A DNA stretch of 64,000 nt from Marinomonas alcarazii (lineage in GTDB: Bacteria > Pseudomonadota > Gammaproteobacteria > Pseudomonadales > Marinomonadaceae), in assembly GCF_003208215.1 (NCBI RefSeq), contig NZ_QKLW01000001.1, positions 372,001 through 436,000 on the forward strand, written 5' to 3'. Under the pieces are notes generated by a model, which worked only from the letters and a program-made list of their open reading frames with translations, searched no databases and was not told the DNA's origin. Every line of letters begins with the position of its first letter. Within the stretch, counting starts at the first letter, position 1. A program made the translations under genes and the position numbers. Below, piece after piece: positions 8,886-18,815 of this stretch.

Positions 8886-9904
8886 TGAGTAGTACACAAA
8901 TCCGAATGACGAATGATTTCACTCAATATGTAAAAATTTTAGGCCGAGGTAAAAAAGGCGCACGCAGTTTGACGGCGGAAGAGGCCGAACATGCCATGAA
9001 TTTAATGTTGTCTGGTCAAGTTGCGCCAGAACAGTCAGGCGCATTCTGGATGTTGATTCGAATTCGTGAAGAAACGGTTGAGGAAACGGTTGGTTTTACG
9101 AAAGCAGCAAGAGACTATTTATCGAAAAAAGAACCGCTGAAAGCCAAGGTCGATTTGGATTGGCCTGCTTACGCTGGCAAACGCAATGAGTTGCCTTGGT
9201 TTTTGCTGGCGGCAATCGCACTTGCTAATACAGGCGTGAATATTGTTATGCATGGCCATACATTTGATGGAGAAAATCGAATCTATGTGGAATATGTTAT
9301 TCAACAATTGGGGTTAGCCGTTTGCCACTCTAGAACACAGCTAAAACAAGAGCTTATTGACAGACATTTTGCTTACATCCCACTGGCTGATATCGATGCA
9401 TCTTTGGGGAGCATGATGGATCTTAAATATGTGTTGGGGTTGCGTTCACCAGTCAATACGGTTGTGCGTATGATGAATCCTTTTTCGGCAGCCCATAGTG
9501 TGCATGGGGTGTTTCATCGTGGCTATGACCAGCTTCATCTTTCTGCCTGCGAACAATTGGGTGATGAATCAGTATTGGTATTTCGTGGTGGTAATGGTGA
9601 AGCGGAAGTGAATCCAGAGCGCGATGTGGCATTGGGTAAGTGGCAAAATAACGTAGCCAGTTGGTCTGATTGGCCAAAGGCTGAAAAGGAGCACAAGCGC
9701 TTAAAAGACAATTTGGACTTGTCACGATTAACAGATCATTGGTGCGGAAATCAGTTAGATCAATTTGGTGAGCAGGCCGTGCGACAAACTATTGCGTCGG
9801 TGGCAGGACTTCTTTATGGTGTGACGTCTCATGAGGATTGTCTTGTTTTGGTTGATGATATTTGGTCAAAGCGAGATAGGGCGTATTTTGATCATATTTT
9901 GTAG
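8882..9904 (+). CDS. TrpD2/YbiB-like glycosyltransferase-family protein
   Basis: A 340-residue protein related to anthranilate phosphoribosyltransferase: a helical N-terminal domain (LTAEEAEHAMNLMLSGQV, residues 30-50) and a C-terminal phosphoribosyltransferase-like domain. It belongs to the YbiB/TrpD2 branch, whose E. coli member binds nucleic acid and has no shown TrpD activity. It overlaps nasA by 4 bp (ATGA), with a second Met at 8885, and is followed by mobA, so it is part of the nitrate operon. Its role in nitrate use is unknown. Confidence 0.75.
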   Translation: MMSSTQIRMTNDFTQYVKILGRGKKGARSLTAEEAEHAMNLMLSGQVAPEQSGAFWMLIRIREETVEETVGFTKAARDYLSKKEPLKAKVDLDWPAYAGKRNELPWFLLAAIALANTGVNIVMHGHTFDGENRIYVEYVIQQLGLAVCHSRTQLKQELIDRHFAYIPLADIDASLGSMMDLKYVLGLRSPVNTVVRMMNPFSAAHSVHGVFHRGYDQLHLSACEQLGDESVLVFRGGNGEAEVNPERDVALGKWQNNVASWSDWPKAEKEHKRLKDNLDLSRLTDHWCGNQLDQFGEQAVRQTIASVAGLLYGVTSHEDCLVLVDDIWSKRDRAYFDHIL

Positions 9905-9916
9905 AAAGAGAATAGC

Positions 9917-10492
9917 ATGGCGTTTATATCTTTATCAGCAGCAGTGCTTGCTGGTGGAAAAGCAGAGCGAATGTCAAAGCAGGACAAAGGTTTGTTGTTC
10001 TTTCAGGGTGAACCGATGGCGTCATCCGTAGCGCGAGCGTTACAGCAAGTAGCGGATGTTGTGTTTATTAATGCCAATCGAAATATCGAAAAATACGCTG
10101 AGCTGGGTTACGACGTGATAGCGGATGAGCAAAATTATCATGGCAAAGGGCCTTTATCTGGATTGATGTCTTGCTTGGCCTTTTCTAAGACATCGCATTT
10201 ATTGGTTTCTCCCTGTGATACGCCACAAATTAGCGCAGACGCATTCGCAAAGTTAAAACAAGCCAGTGTGTCCTCACCTGATCGTATTCATTATTTATGT
10301 GATTCTTCAGGAATACATCCTTTGCATGCGATCTTACCTGTAGCGGAAACGTTAGTAGCGTTAGAAGCGTTTTTTAATACTGAGAACCGTTATAGCGTGA
10401 TGGCTTTTTATGACTACTTTGGCGGTGATACCGTCAAGTGGGATGTCCCTGAGCAGCTTTTAAATGTAAATACGCCACAAGATCTGCTGTAA
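9917..10492 (+). CDS. mobA: Molybdenum cofactor guanylyltransferase
   Basis: Joins GMP to molybdopterin to make the guanine dinucleotide cofactor that NasA-type enzymes need. The 191-residue protein has the nucleotide-binding motif LAGGKAERMSKQDKGL (about residues 9-24), and SPCDTPQI near residue 100 carries the metal-binding Asp. It begins 12 bp after the preceding gene, presumably co-transcribed. It ends one base before the convergent DUF3108 gene. Confidence 0.9.
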   Translation: MAFISLSAAVLAGGKAERMSKQDKGLLFFQGEPMASSVARALQQVADVVFINANRNIEKYAELGYDVIADEQNYHGKGPLSGLMSCLAFSKTSHLLVSPCDTPQISADAFAKLKQASVSSPDRIHYLCDSSGIHPLHAILPVAETLVALEAFFNTENRYSVMAFYDYFGGDTVKWDVPEQLLNVNTPQDLL

Positions 10493-10493
10493 A

Positions 10494-11213
10494 TTATTTT
10501 AGTGAGTCGATATCTAGGTGGTACGACTCGCCGTCTTCTTCATGCTCTAGTTTAACGAGCAAGTAGTCTAACGAAGGGACAAACCAGAAAGACGTCTTTT
10601 TACCCTTTTCAAGATTGTCTGTGCGAATGATTTTGATGGCGGAAACACGACCAAGTTTGGTGTTGATGGTTTCCATTTTATCTCGCTTGAAGCGCCAGGT
10701 TTTTATGTATCCTCCATCCGCGATTTGATACTCGAAGTCGTTTTTTCCAAGCTTTAGGTCTTGTCTAACTTGTAACTGAATTGACAGTTTATCGAGAGTG
10801 CCTGGGTTAATCGAAAGATTCCATGGCTTGTCTTTAACATCATTGCGAACGAAGTTGTTTTCCCAGTCGAAGGTCAGTGTCGCGCTTCTTTTTTTCCCAA
10901 GAGCTGAGCTTTTATATTTGTATTTGGTGGGCACTATCTGGTGATCTTTAACGTAAAAAACAGATGACTCATTTAGCGAAGCGATGAGACTGTCAGCAGT
11001 AAACGTAAATTTCCAAGAATCATTATCTTGCTTTGAAAGGGTTTGCTTGCCTTCTACTTTTAGACTGATGCCTTTTTTCCATATTGTGCTGTAGACGGCG
11101 GTATAGGGCTTTAGAAAAGTTTCTTCGGGCTTTTGTGCTGTTGAAGAGAAAGAAAGCATGGGAATACTCATAAAAATAGCCATTAACAAATTTGGAATTT
11201 TACGAGCTCTCAT
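10494..11213 (-). CDS. DUF3108 domain-containing exported protein
   Basis: A 239-residue protein with an N-terminal signal sequence (ARKIPNLLMAIFMSIPMLSF, cleavage likely after residue 25) and the beta-rich body of DUF3108. Function unknown. It follows purN by 13 bp on the same strand, a neighbourhood also common in Pseudomonas relatives. It is probably periplasmic. Confidence 0.8.
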   Translation of the reverse strand: MRARKIPNLLMAIFMSIPMLSFSSTAQKPEETFLKPYTAVYSTIWKKGISLKVEGKQTLSKQDNDSWKFTFTADSLIASLNESSVFYVKDHQIVPTKYKYKSSALGKKRSATLTFDWENNFVRNDVKDKPWNLSINPGTLDKLSIQLQVRQDLKLGKNDFEYQIADGGYIKTWRFKRDKMETINTKLGRVSAIKIIRTDNLEKGKKTSFWFVPSLDYLLVKLEHEEDGESYHLDIDSLK

Positions 11214-11226
11214 ACTTTCTCCTACA

Positions 11227-11880
11227 TCATGTTAGTGCTTCGTTATAAAGAATGCCGTGTTCGGGCAGTGGATTCTTATCTAAAAAAGCCTTTCCGTCTT
11301 GGAATGTTAGTCTTTCTTCACTGAACCATTTTACAGCCAGTGGGTAAATAATATGCTCCAAAGCATGGACTTTTTTCGCTAATGTTTCCGCTGTCTCTTC
11401 TTCGGCAATCTCTGTGCTTGCTTGCAATATCACCGCACCTGCATCCAGTTCAGGACTGACAAAGTGAACGGATACACCGTGCTCTTTTTCATTCGCATCA
11501 ATTGCACGTTGGTGCGTATCGAGCCCTTTGAACTTTGGCAACAAAGATGGATGAATGTTTAGCATCCTGCCATCATAATGTTTCGCAAATGCTTCAGTTA
11601 AAATACGCATAAAGCCAGCCAGAACAACCAGCTTTGGCTGGTATTGATCTATGAGAGCTTGTAGTTCTGAGTCGAACTCCTCTCGGCTGTTGAATGATTT
11701 ATGGCTAAGAGTATGAGTGGGAATGCCTGCATTCTTCGCTCGCTCTAGGCCATATGCATCCGCTTTATTGCTAATTACAGCGCAGATCTTGGTTTTGAGT
11801 TTTCCTTGCAAGCTTTGATCAATCAAAGCTTGCAAGTTGCTGCCGCTGCCAGAAATTAAGACAACGATTGGAAAACTCAT
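11227..11880 (-). CDS. purN: Phosphoribosylglycinamide formyltransferase
   Basis: Third step of purine synthesis: transfers formyl from 10-formyl-THF to GAR. At 217 residues it has the family length. The phosphate loop SGSGSNLQ is at residues 10-17. The catalytic region contains LAGFMRIL and [12 protein letters not shown], with the conserved Asn and His, and [13 protein letters not shown] has the catalytic Asp. It overlaps the end of purM by 4 bp, so the two are translationally coupled. Confidence 0.96.
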   Translation of the reverse strand: MSFPIVVLISGSGSNLQALIDQSLQGKLKTKICAVISNKADAYGLERAKNAGIPTHTLSHKSFNSREEFDSELQALIDQYQPKLVVLAGFMRILTEAFAKHYDGRMLNIHPSLLPKFKGLDTHQRAIDANEKEHGVSVHFVSPELDAGAVILQASTEIAEEETAETLAKKVHALEHIIYPLAVKWFSEERLTFQDGKAFLDKNPLPEHGILYNEALT

Positions 11881-12935
11881 GCTTGCATCTCTAGATCAGA
11901 GATCAAGACATCTTTGCCACCGTTACGTGGGCAAATGTCACCAATGATCCAAGCGTTTTCACCTTCAGCTTGAAGAATGGCAAGCGCTTCGTCTGCTTTT
12001 TCTGCATCAATTGAAAGTACCATGCCGACACCGCAGTTTAAAACACGGTACATCTCTTCTTGCTCAACATTTCCTTGTTCTTGCAACCAATCGAACACAG
12101 CTGGGCGTTTCCAGCTTGCTGCATCGATGCGCGCCGCTGCGTCTTCAGGAAGAACGCGAGGAATGTTTTCAAGCAAACCGCCGCCAGTGATGTGAGCTAG
12201 GGCGTTGACAGAAATGGATTCCATTAACTTAAGGATAGACTTCACATAAATGCGAGTTGGCTCCATCAATGCGTCTTTTAACGGTACGCCGTCGATCTCT
12301 TGATTTAGGTCTGCTTTGCTGACTTCAAGAATCTTACGGATAAGTGAATAGCCGTTTGAGTGAGGGCCAGATGAACCTAAAGCAATCAATTTGTCGCCAG
12401 CTTTTACATTGCTGCCATCAATGATGCTTCCTTCTTCAACCACGCCTACACAAAAGCCAGCTAGGTCATAATCACCGTCATGGTACATGCCAGGCATTTC
12501 AGCTGTTTCACCACCAACAAGCGCACAGCCTGCTTGTAGACAGCCTTCGCCAATACCTGTTACTACATTGGCTGCAACGTCAACGTCTAGCTTGCCAGTT
12601 GCGTAGTAATCTAGGAATAATAGAGGCTCAGCGCCTGCTACTACTAGATCGTTAACGCACATAGCAACAAGGTCGATACCAATCGTATCGTGTTGATTAA
12701 GGTCCATTGCTAGGCGAAGTTTTGTGCCTACGCCGTCAGTGCCTGAAACTAAGATGGGGTTTTTGTATTTTGTTGGAAGGCGAGTCAAGGCGCCAAATCC
12801 ACCCAAACCACCCATTACTTCAGGGCGACGAGTTTTTTTGCTTACGCCTTTAATGCGTTCAACAAGTTGATTTCCGGCGTTGATATCTACGCCTGCGTCT
12901 TTATAACTAATGGATGGTTTATCCGACTTGGTCAT
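11877..12935 (-). CDS. purM: Phosphoribosylformylglycinamidine cyclo-ligase
   Basis: ATP-dependent closure of FGAM to AIR in purine synthesis. The 352-residue protein has the PurM hallmarks: [13 protein letters not shown] at the N-terminus, [12 protein letters not shown] near residue 65, [11 protein letters not shown] near 140 and [13 protein letters not shown] near 245. It is the first gene of purM-purN-DUF3108, divergent from the DUF2066 gene across 117 bp. Confidence 0.97.
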   Translation of the reverse strand: MTKSDKPSISYKDAGVDINAGNQLVERIKGVSKKTRRPEVMGGLGGFGALTRLPTKYKNPILVSGTDGVGTKLRLAMDLNQHDTIGIDLVAMCVNDLVVAGAEPLLFLDYYATGKLDVDVAANVVTGIGEGCLQAGCALVGGETAEMPGMYHDGDYDLAGFCVGVVEEGSIIDGSNVKAGDKLIALGSSGPHSNGYSLIRKILEVSKADLNQEIDGVPLKDALMEPTRIYVKSILKLMESISVNALAHITGGGLLENIPRVLPEDAAARIDAASWKRPAVFDWLQEQGNVEQEEMYRVLNCGVGMVLSIDAEKADEALAILQAEGENAWIIGDICPRNGGKDVLISDLEMQA

Positions 12936-13052
12936 TGCCTATGCCTTATCATGGTACGAGGAAAAAAAATGCATTTTAGCATAGTGGCGCATTAGGGCTA
13001 TGGTTCTTTGCAATTAAGACAGTAGAATAGGCAAATAAACGAAGGAAGGGTT

Positions 13053-14138
13053 ATGAATTCTCGTATATTTTTACTACTTATCAGTGTTTTTTGTATTTCG
13101 TCGGCCAATGCTGTTCCTGTTAAAGGGCTTTATAGTGCTGAAATTAATTTACCAGTGACACAATCTGAGTCGCAAATGCTGAACGATGCGTTCAATTTGG
13201 CTGCTGAGGATGTGCTAATTAAAGTATCAGGAGACAAAGACGCCATTTCTGGTGATTTGCTTGAGCAAGCTAAAAAACAAGCTTCTACTTGGGTAGCGCA
13301 ACACTCTATTGCTTCTTTAAATGAGCTTTTGCCATTTGATGGGGGTTTTGTTCCGGGTAAAAAAATCAAGGTGACTTTTTATCAAGCATCAATTGATGGT
13401 TTTTTATCCAAGAATAATTTGCCTGTGTGGGGCGATAATCGACCTTCTGTATTGGTATGGTTAGTGACAGAAAAAAATGGTGTGAGGTCATTGTCTGGGT
13501 CAAGGTCGCCTTCAGATGCACTGAGTCAATTTGCGCAATCGAGCAGCATGGTTGGGGTTCCTGTGTATGCCCCGCTATTTGATGAAGTGGATAAGAAAAA
13601 TCTGACGGTGTCTGATGTTTGGGGCTTTTTTGAAGACAGTATACAAGCGGCAAGTCGGCGTTATCAGACAGATTCTGTCGTCGCGCTAAAAGTAAGTGAT
13701 TTTGCTGGGCAAATTGAAGGTAGCGCCTTGGTGCTATTAAAGAACGGTGCAACGGAACGCTTTTCATTACAGGGTGAAACACTTAATGATGTGGTCGATC
13801 AGGCTGCGGCTCGTGTAGCGAAAGTGTTTTCTTCTCGCTATGCGTCTGTCCGTAATAGTGGCTCGGCAAGCAAGCTGAATATTCAGGTAGTTGGTGTTAA
13901 AAATTACGCCGCGATGAATAAAGTGCAGTCTTATTTGGAGAGTATTGGCTTGGTGCGTGACCTGAGTATTGTGCAGGTTGAAGGTGATAAAGTGGAATTC
14001 GTTGTCGTTATTGATGGTGATAAAGAGAAACTCTTTAATAGTATTTCCTTGAGTCGCTTGCTCATCAGTGCTCCGTTAAATGCGTTAGATCCCGACGCAA
14101 ATAGGGTTGTGTCTTATCAATATGGTGGAATGAATTAA
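13053..14138 (+). CDS. DUF2066 domain-containing exported protein
   Basis: A 361-residue protein with a signal peptide (NSRIFLLLISVFCISSANAV, likely cleavage after SANA). The body matches DUF2066, a family usually found divergent from purM in gammaproteobacteria. Function unknown. A GAAGGAAGGG ribosome site precedes the ATG. The next gene starts at the base after its stop codon. Confidence 0.8.
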   Translation: MNSRIFLLLISVFCISSANAVPVKGLYSAEINLPVTQSESQMLNDAFNLAAEDVLIKVSGDKDAISGDLLEQAKKQASTWVAQHSIASLNELLPFDGGFVPGKKIKVTFYQASIDGFLSKNNLPVWGDNRPSVLVWLVTEKNGVRSLSGSRSPSDALSQFAQSSSMVGVPVYAPLFDEVDKKNLTVSDVWGFFEDSIQAASRRYQTDSVVALKVSDFAGQIEGSALVLLKNGATERFSLQGETLNDVVDQAAARVAKVFSSRYASVRNSGSASKLNIQVVGVKNYAAMNKVQSYLESIGLVRDLSIVQVEGDKVEFVVVIDGDKEKLFNSISLSRLLISAPLNALDPDANRVVSYQYGGMN

Positions 14139-14369
14139 ATGTTAGATCCGATGGATGAAACAGTAAAAGAACGTGATTTCTCGGCGCGCCCAGAGGAAGA
14201 GCAAAAAGATTTTGTATCTCAAACTTGGTGTAATCACTGCATGGAAGTTGACTTAGGCATGGTTAACCCTAAGGAATTTGAGTCGAAAGATCGAGTTTGG
14301 ATTGAAGGGGAGTGTGTTAAGTGTGGTCAATCAACGATTACTGAAATCGTTGAAGATGATGAAGAGTAG
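14139..14369 (+). CDS. Small acidic zinc-ribbon-like protein
   Basis: A 76-residue, strongly acidic protein with two CxxC pairs (CNHC near residue 31, CVKC near 60), suggesting one bound zinc. There is no recognisable catalytic motif, signal peptide or membrane segment. It begins directly after the DUF2066 stop and is followed by a strong terminator, so it is the last gene of that unit. Function not recognised. Confidence 0.65.
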   Translation: MLDPMDETVKERDFSARPEEEQKDFVSQTWCNHCMEVDLGMVNPKEFESKDRVWIEGECVKCGQSTITEIVEDDEE

Positions 14370-14397
14370 CACTTAGCTTTTATTTAGATCTTTATAA

Positions 14398-14432
14398 CCA
14401 ATAAAAAACGCGCCTAAGGGCGCGTTTTTTTG
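14398..14432 (+). terminator. Rho-independent terminator
   Basis: A GC-rich hairpin (CGCGCC, short loop, GGCGCG), flanked by an A-run before and seven T after. It ends the DUF2066/zinc-ribbon transcript. Being A/T-flanked on both sides, it may also stop the convergent gltA transcript. Confidence 0.85.
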
Positions 14433-14452
14433 TAATGCATTAGTTCAATGTA

Positions 14453-15736
14453 TTACTTTTTGGTTGGGTAGTCGCGCTCTGGCTTGCCGACATACAGCTG
14501 GCGAGGGCGGCCAATTTTATACGGCCCGCTGATCATTTCATTCCAGTGAGAGATCCAGCCAATAGTACGAGACATGGCAAAAATCACAGTAAACATACTG
14601 GTTGGAATACCAATTGCTTTCATGATAATGCCGGAGTAGAAGTCCACGTTAGGGTAAAGTTTACGCTCAACGAAGTAAGGATCTTCTAGTGCAATCTGCT
14701 CAAGGCGTTTGGCGATTTTAAGAAGAGGGTCATTAGACTGGCCTAATTCTTCCAATACCTGATCACATGTTTCACGCATTACTTTTGCGCGTGGATCAAA
14801 GTTTTTATAGACACGATGCCCGAAGCCCATTAGACGGAATGGATCGTTTTTGTCTTTGGCTTTCGCGATGTATTCATCAATGTTTTCAACATCACCAATT
14901 TCTTCAAGCATAGTCAACACAGCTTCGTTTGCACCACCATGAGCAGGCCCCCAAAGCGTTGCGATACCAGCAGCAATACAAGCGAATGGGTTTGCGCCTG
15001 ATGAGCCTGCTAGTCGTACTGTAGAAGTAGACGCATTCTGTTCATGATCTGCGTGAAGGATGAAAATTCGGTCCATTGCTTTAGCAAAAACAGGATTAAC
15101 TTTGTACTCTTCACATGGTGTTGCGAACATCATGTACAAGAAGTTTTCTGCATAAGATAAGTCGTTACGAGGGTACATAACAGGCTGATCTTTAGAGTAC
15201 TTGTAGCAAATAGATGCCAAAGTAGGCATTTTAGAGATAAGGCGGAATGCCGCAATTTCACGATGCTTTGGATTGTTGATATCCATATGGTCTTGATAGA
15301 AAGCAGACAAAGCACCAACTAGGCCACACATAATAGCCATAGGGTGAGCGTCATTTCTAAAGCCCTCGATGAATTTATGCATCGATTGGTTCACCATGGT
15401 GTGTTTGCCAACCGTTTTTTCAAATTCTGCTTTTTGGGCTTTATTAGGAAGTTCTCCATAAAGTAACAAATAGCATGTTTCTAGATAGTCTGAATGTTCT
15501 GCAAGTTGCGCAATTGGGTAACCGCGATGCAATAGTATTCCTGCATCTCCATCTATGTATGTAATAGAGGATTCACAAGAGCCGGTAGACATAAAGCCTG
15601 GATCGTAGGTGAATACACCGTTAGCACCTAGTCCGCGAACGTCTATGACGTCTGTTCCTAAAGTACCTGAAAGAACAGGAAGTTCGATAGCTTTATCGAT
15701 CCCATCCACTTTGAGTAGCGCTTTTTTATCAGCCAT
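14453..15736 (-). CDS. gltA: Citrate synthase
   Basis: Condenses oxaloacetate and acetyl-CoA. At 427 residues it has the length of the NADH-sensitive hexameric type. It has [18 protein letters not shown] and HRGYPI in the N-terminal part, and the catalytic-site segments [22 protein letters not shown] and [27 protein letters not shown] precedes the ATG on this strand. It is divergent from sdhC across a 572-bp region. Confidence 0.97.
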   Translation of the reverse strand: MADKKALLKVDGIDKAIELPVLSGTLGTDVIDVRGLGANGVFTYDPGFMSTGSCESSITYIDGDAGILLHRGYPIAQLAEHSDYLETCYLLLYGELPNKAQKAEFEKTVGKHTMVNQSMHKFIEGFRNDAHPMAIMCGLVGALSAFYQDHMDINNPKHREIAAFRLISKMPTLASICYKYSKDQPVMYPRNDLSYAENFLYMMFATPCEEYKVNPVFAKAMDRIFILHADHEQNASTSTVRLAGSSGANPFACIAAGIATLWGPAHGGANEAVLTMLEEIGDVENIDEYIAKAKDKNDPFRLMGFGHRVYKNFDPRAKVMRETCDQVLEELGQSNDPLLKIAKRLEQIALEDPYFVERKLYPNVDFYSGIIMKAIGIPTSMFTVIFAMSRTIGWISHWNEMISGPYKIGRPRQLYVGKPERDYPTKK

Positions 15737-16308
15737 TTATGGTCTCCTTCGTATTCCGGTTCTGGGCTAAAAGTTCTTATATTGACACTGCCTAGTCCAG
15801 AAGGTGCGGAAAAAATACTGTTTCTAGACTATAAAAGTCAATCTTGTTCATTTGCACCGAATTTACATTATGGTGTGTTATTTTGTAATTATCTGACATA
15901 ACCCTGAAGGTTGTTCGGAGGGTTTTTATACTTATTTTTACTTATCTGTATGATTTATAAGGAAAAATAAAAAAATTCTCAGTGCTAGTTTTATGTAATT
16001 TTATACCATTATTGTTTGAAGTTATGTCTACATTCATTTGATGAATGGTGACCATTGAAAACCTCTTGTTCAGTCTATTTGTCTTAGTATTTTTCGCTGG
16101 TCTATAATTGCGCCTCAGACGATTTCATTGATTTGCTGATGCTAATGGATAAAAGAAAGTCGCTTTTAAACATTTGTTGGCAAATCGATGAGATTTTCAA
16201 AGTAGGCCTATGACGTGTCATATTACTCTGATTAAGATGTAAAAACAGGCGCGTATAGACATTGGGTCGTGATTGACCATTCAATCGATAAAAATGGTGT
16301 AAATAGTC
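15737..16308. other. gltA-sdhC divergent regulatory region, no gene
   Basis: A 572-bp AT-rich gap that should hold the promoters for gltA (minus) and sdhC (plus). No convincing coding frame was seen. Visible structure: a terminator-like hairpin, AACCCT (15900-15905) with AGGGTT (15919-15924) followed by T's, and a 13-bp palindrome AATGGTGACCATT (16044-16056). No individual promoter could be assigned with confidence. Confidence 0.6.
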
Positions 16309-16686
16309 GTGAATAAAAAAAGACCAGTCAACCTTGATATTTCAACAATATCAATGCCCGTCACTGCAATTGTGTCTATTCTTCATCGTGTAACAGGAAT
16401 CATCCTTTTTGTGGGATTGGCTTTCTTGTTTTATGCGTTCGATCTTTCTCTTGAATCTCAAGAAGGTTTTGATCAGGTAGTTAACGCTTTGCAAACTAAC
16501 TTTTTGGTGAAGTTCGTTATCTGGGGTGTTGTCTCTGCATTGATGTACCATTTCGTAGCAGGTGTTAAACACTTGTTTATGGATATGGGATATTTTGAAG
16601 AATTAGAAAGTGGACGTAGTGCTGCTATCGCAAACATTGTGATTGCTGTGGTTCTTATTGTGTTAGCAGGAGTTTGGATATGGTAA
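16309..16686 (+). CDS. sdhC: Succinate dehydrogenase cytochrome b556 subunit
   Basis: Membrane anchor that binds heme and quinone for complex II. It has 125 residues, three predicted membrane spans, the N-terminal signature RPVNLDIS..MPVTAIVSILHRVTG with Ser and His/Arg near the quinone site, and a heme-ligand His in YHFVAGVKHLF. It uses a GTG start at 16309, because the only nearby upstream in-frame ATG (16294) runs straight into a stop. First gene of sdhCDAB; overlaps sdhD. Confidence 0.93.
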   Translation: MNKKRPVNLDISTISMPVTAIVSILHRVTGIILFVGLAFLFYAFDLSLESQEGFDQVVNALQTNFLVKFVIWGVVSALMYHFVAGVKHLFMDMGYFEELESGRSAAIANIVIAVVLIVLAGVWIW

Positions 16687-17027
16687 CTCAAATCACTAGT
16701 TTTGGTCGTTCAGGCCTTTATGACTGGATGATGCAGCGTGTATCTGCCGTTGTGTTGTCTTTGTACACTGTTTTCATTATTGGATATTTGTTGCTTAATC
16801 CTGATCTAACATACGATCAGTGGAGTGCTTTGTTTGAAGCAACATGGATGCGCATCTTTAGTTTGATGGTGCTTCTATCTATTGGTATGCATTCTTGGAT
16901 TGGTTTGTGGTCAGTTTCAACTGACTACATCAAAGCAACCGGTGCTCGTTTCTTTTTTCAATCTCTATGCGGTTTTGTAATGTTTGTTTACATCGTATGG
17001 GGTGTTCAGGTTCTTTGGGGGCTATAA
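16680..17027 (+). CDS. sdhD: Succinate dehydrogenase hydrophobic anchor subunit
   Basis: Second membrane anchor of complex II. From the ATG at 16680 it has 115 residues and three membrane spans. SFGRSGLYDWMMQRVSAVVLSLY matches SdhD, and the His in GMHSWIGLWSVSTDY is the probable heme ligand region. A TTG at 16674 is a less likely start. It overlaps sdhC by 7 bp and precedes sdhA by 3 bp. Confidence 0.92.
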   Translation: MVTQITSFGRSGLYDWMMQRVSAVVLSLYTVFIIGYLLLNPDLTYDQWSALFEATWMRIFSLMVLLSIGMHSWIGLWSVSTDYIKATGARFFFQSLCGFVMFVYIVWGVQVLWGL

Positions 17028-17030
17028 GTA

Positions 17031-18803
17031 ATGGCAAATATTCGTACTATTTCTTTTGATGCCATTGTTATCGGTGGTGGCGGTGCTGGTATGCGCGCTG
17101 CACTTCAGTTAACAGAATCAGGTTTAAATACCGCATGTGTTACTAAAGTATTCCCAACTCGTTCACACACTGTATCCGCTCAGGGTGGTATTACGTGTGC
17201 AATTGCGAGTGATGATCCGAATGATGATTGGCGCTGGCACATGTATGACACTGTAAAAGGGTCTGATTACATTGGCGACCAAGATGCAATTGAATACATG
17301 TGTTCTGTCGGTCCTCAAGCCGTTTTCGAACTAGAGCACATGGGCTTACCGTTTTCACGTACTGAGCAAGGTCGTATTTATCAGCGTCCATTTGGCGGTC
17401 AGTCTAAAGATTTTGGTAAGGGCGGTCAGGCTGCCCGTACTTGTGCTGCTGCTGACCGTACAGGTCACGCTTTGTTGCATACGCTTTATCAGGGTAACCT
17501 AAAAGGCGGAACGACTTTCTTTAATGAGTGGTATGCCACAGACTTAGTGAAGAATAACGAAGACGCTGTTGTTGGTGTTATTGCGATTTGTATCGAAACA
17601 GGCGAAACCGTTTACCTAAAAGCAAAGGCGACTGTTATTGCAACAGGCGGTGCTGGCCGTATCTTCCAGTCAACCACTAACGCTCACATTAATACTGGTG
17701 ACGGTGTTGGTATGGCTTTGCGTGCTGGTTTCCCTATGCAGGATATGGAAATGTGGCAATTCCACCCGACAGGCATTTACGGTGCAGGTACGCTTGTAAC
17801 GGAAGGTTGTCGTGGTGAAGGTGGTTACCTAATCAATAAAGACGGCGAACGTTTCATGGAGCGTTATGCGCCAAATGCGAAAGACCTTGCTGGTCGTGAC
17901 GTAGTGGCTCGCTCAATGGTTCTTGAAATTCTTGAAGGTCGTGGCTGTGGTCCAGACGGTGATCACGTGTTGTTGAAATTGGATCACCTAGGTGAAGAAA
18001 CGTTGAATAAGCGTTTGCCTGGTATCCTTGAGCTTTCTCGCACGTTTGCGCACGTTGATCCAGTTAAAGAACCAATTCCTGTTATTCCTACTTGTCACTA
18101 CATGATGGGTGGTATTCCAACAAACATCGGTGGTCAAGCGCTTAAACAAAATGAAGCGGGTGAAGACGTTATCATTGATGGTCTTTATGCGTGTGGTGAA
18201 GCAGCTTGTGTATCTGTACATGGTGCCAACCGTTTGGGTGGTAACTCACTTCTAGACCTTGTTGTGTTTGGTCGTGCTGTTGGTTTACATGTTAAAAAGT
18301 CTCTAGATGAAGGTTTCGACTCTCTAGATGCGGACGACACGAATATAGAAAAAGCATTGTCTCGCTTGAACCGTCTAAATGGTTCAAACGGCGGTGAAAG
18401 TGTTGCAGCCGTTCGTGCTGATCTTCAGCGTGTAATGCAGCTTTACTTCGGTGTATTCCGTGATGGTGAGGCAATGCAGAAAGGTTTGGCTCAGCTTAAA
18501 GAAATTCGTACTCGCGTTGAGAATTTGCACCTTGAAGATAAGAGCCAAGCATTTAATACTGCGCGTATTGAGGCCCTTGAGCTTGAAAACCTATTGGAGG
18601 TTGCTGAAGCAACAGCTATTCCAGCAGAATTCCGTAAAGAAAGTCGAGGTGCTCATGCACGTAATGATTTTACTGAGCGTGACGATGAAAACTGGTTGAA
18701 ACATTCTTTGTTCCACCCAGTAGGTAAGAATGTGACTAAGCGTGAAGTAAACTTTGCTCCAAAAACCATGGAAGCTTTTCCACCTAAGATCCGTTCATAC
18801 TAA
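17031..18803 (+). CDS. sdhA: Succinate dehydrogenase flavoprotein subunit
   Basis: Oxidises succinate to fumarate with covalently bound FAD. At 590 residues it has the family length. The FAD-binding GGGGAG is at residues 15-20, the FAD-linked His46 lies in [11 protein letters not shown], the active-site segment [21 protein letters not shown] lies near residue 245, and the capping/substrate region includes CHYMMGGI. Third gene of sdhCDAB. Confidence 0.97.
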   Translation: MANIRTISFDAIVIGGGGAGMRAALQLTESGLNTACVTKVFPTRSHTVSAQGGITCAIASDDPNDDWRWHMYDTVKGSDYIGDQDAIEYMCSVGPQAVFELEHMGLPFSRTEQGRIYQRPFGGQSKDFGKGGQAARTCAAADRTGHALLHTLYQGNLKGGTTFFNEWYATDLVKNNEDAVVGVIAICIETGETVYLKAKATVIATGGAGRIFQSTTNAHINTGDGVGMALRAGFPMQDMEMWQFHPTGIYGAGTLVTEGCRGEGGYLINKDGERFMERYAPNAKDLAGRDVVARSMVLEILEGRGCGPDGDHVLLKLDHLGEETLNKRLPGILELSRTFAHVDPVKEPIPVIPTCHYMMGGIPTNIGGQALKQNEAGEDVIIDGLYACGEAACVSVHGANRLGGNSLLDLVVFGRAVGLHVKKSLDEGFDSLDADDTNIEKALSRLNRLNGSNGGESVAAVRADLQRVMQLYFGVFRDGEAMQKGLAQLKEIRTRVENLHLEDKSQAFNTARIEALELENLLEVAEATAIPAEFRKESRGAHARNDFTERDDENWLKHSLFHPVGKNVTKREVNFAPKTMEAFPPKIRSY

Positions 18804-18815
18804 GGAGTTATATCA

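Noticed and set aside
16102-16284. Short minus-strand open frame in the gltA-sdhC gap
   Set aside because: 60 codons, no ribosome site and no recognisable motif in an AT-rich promoter region.
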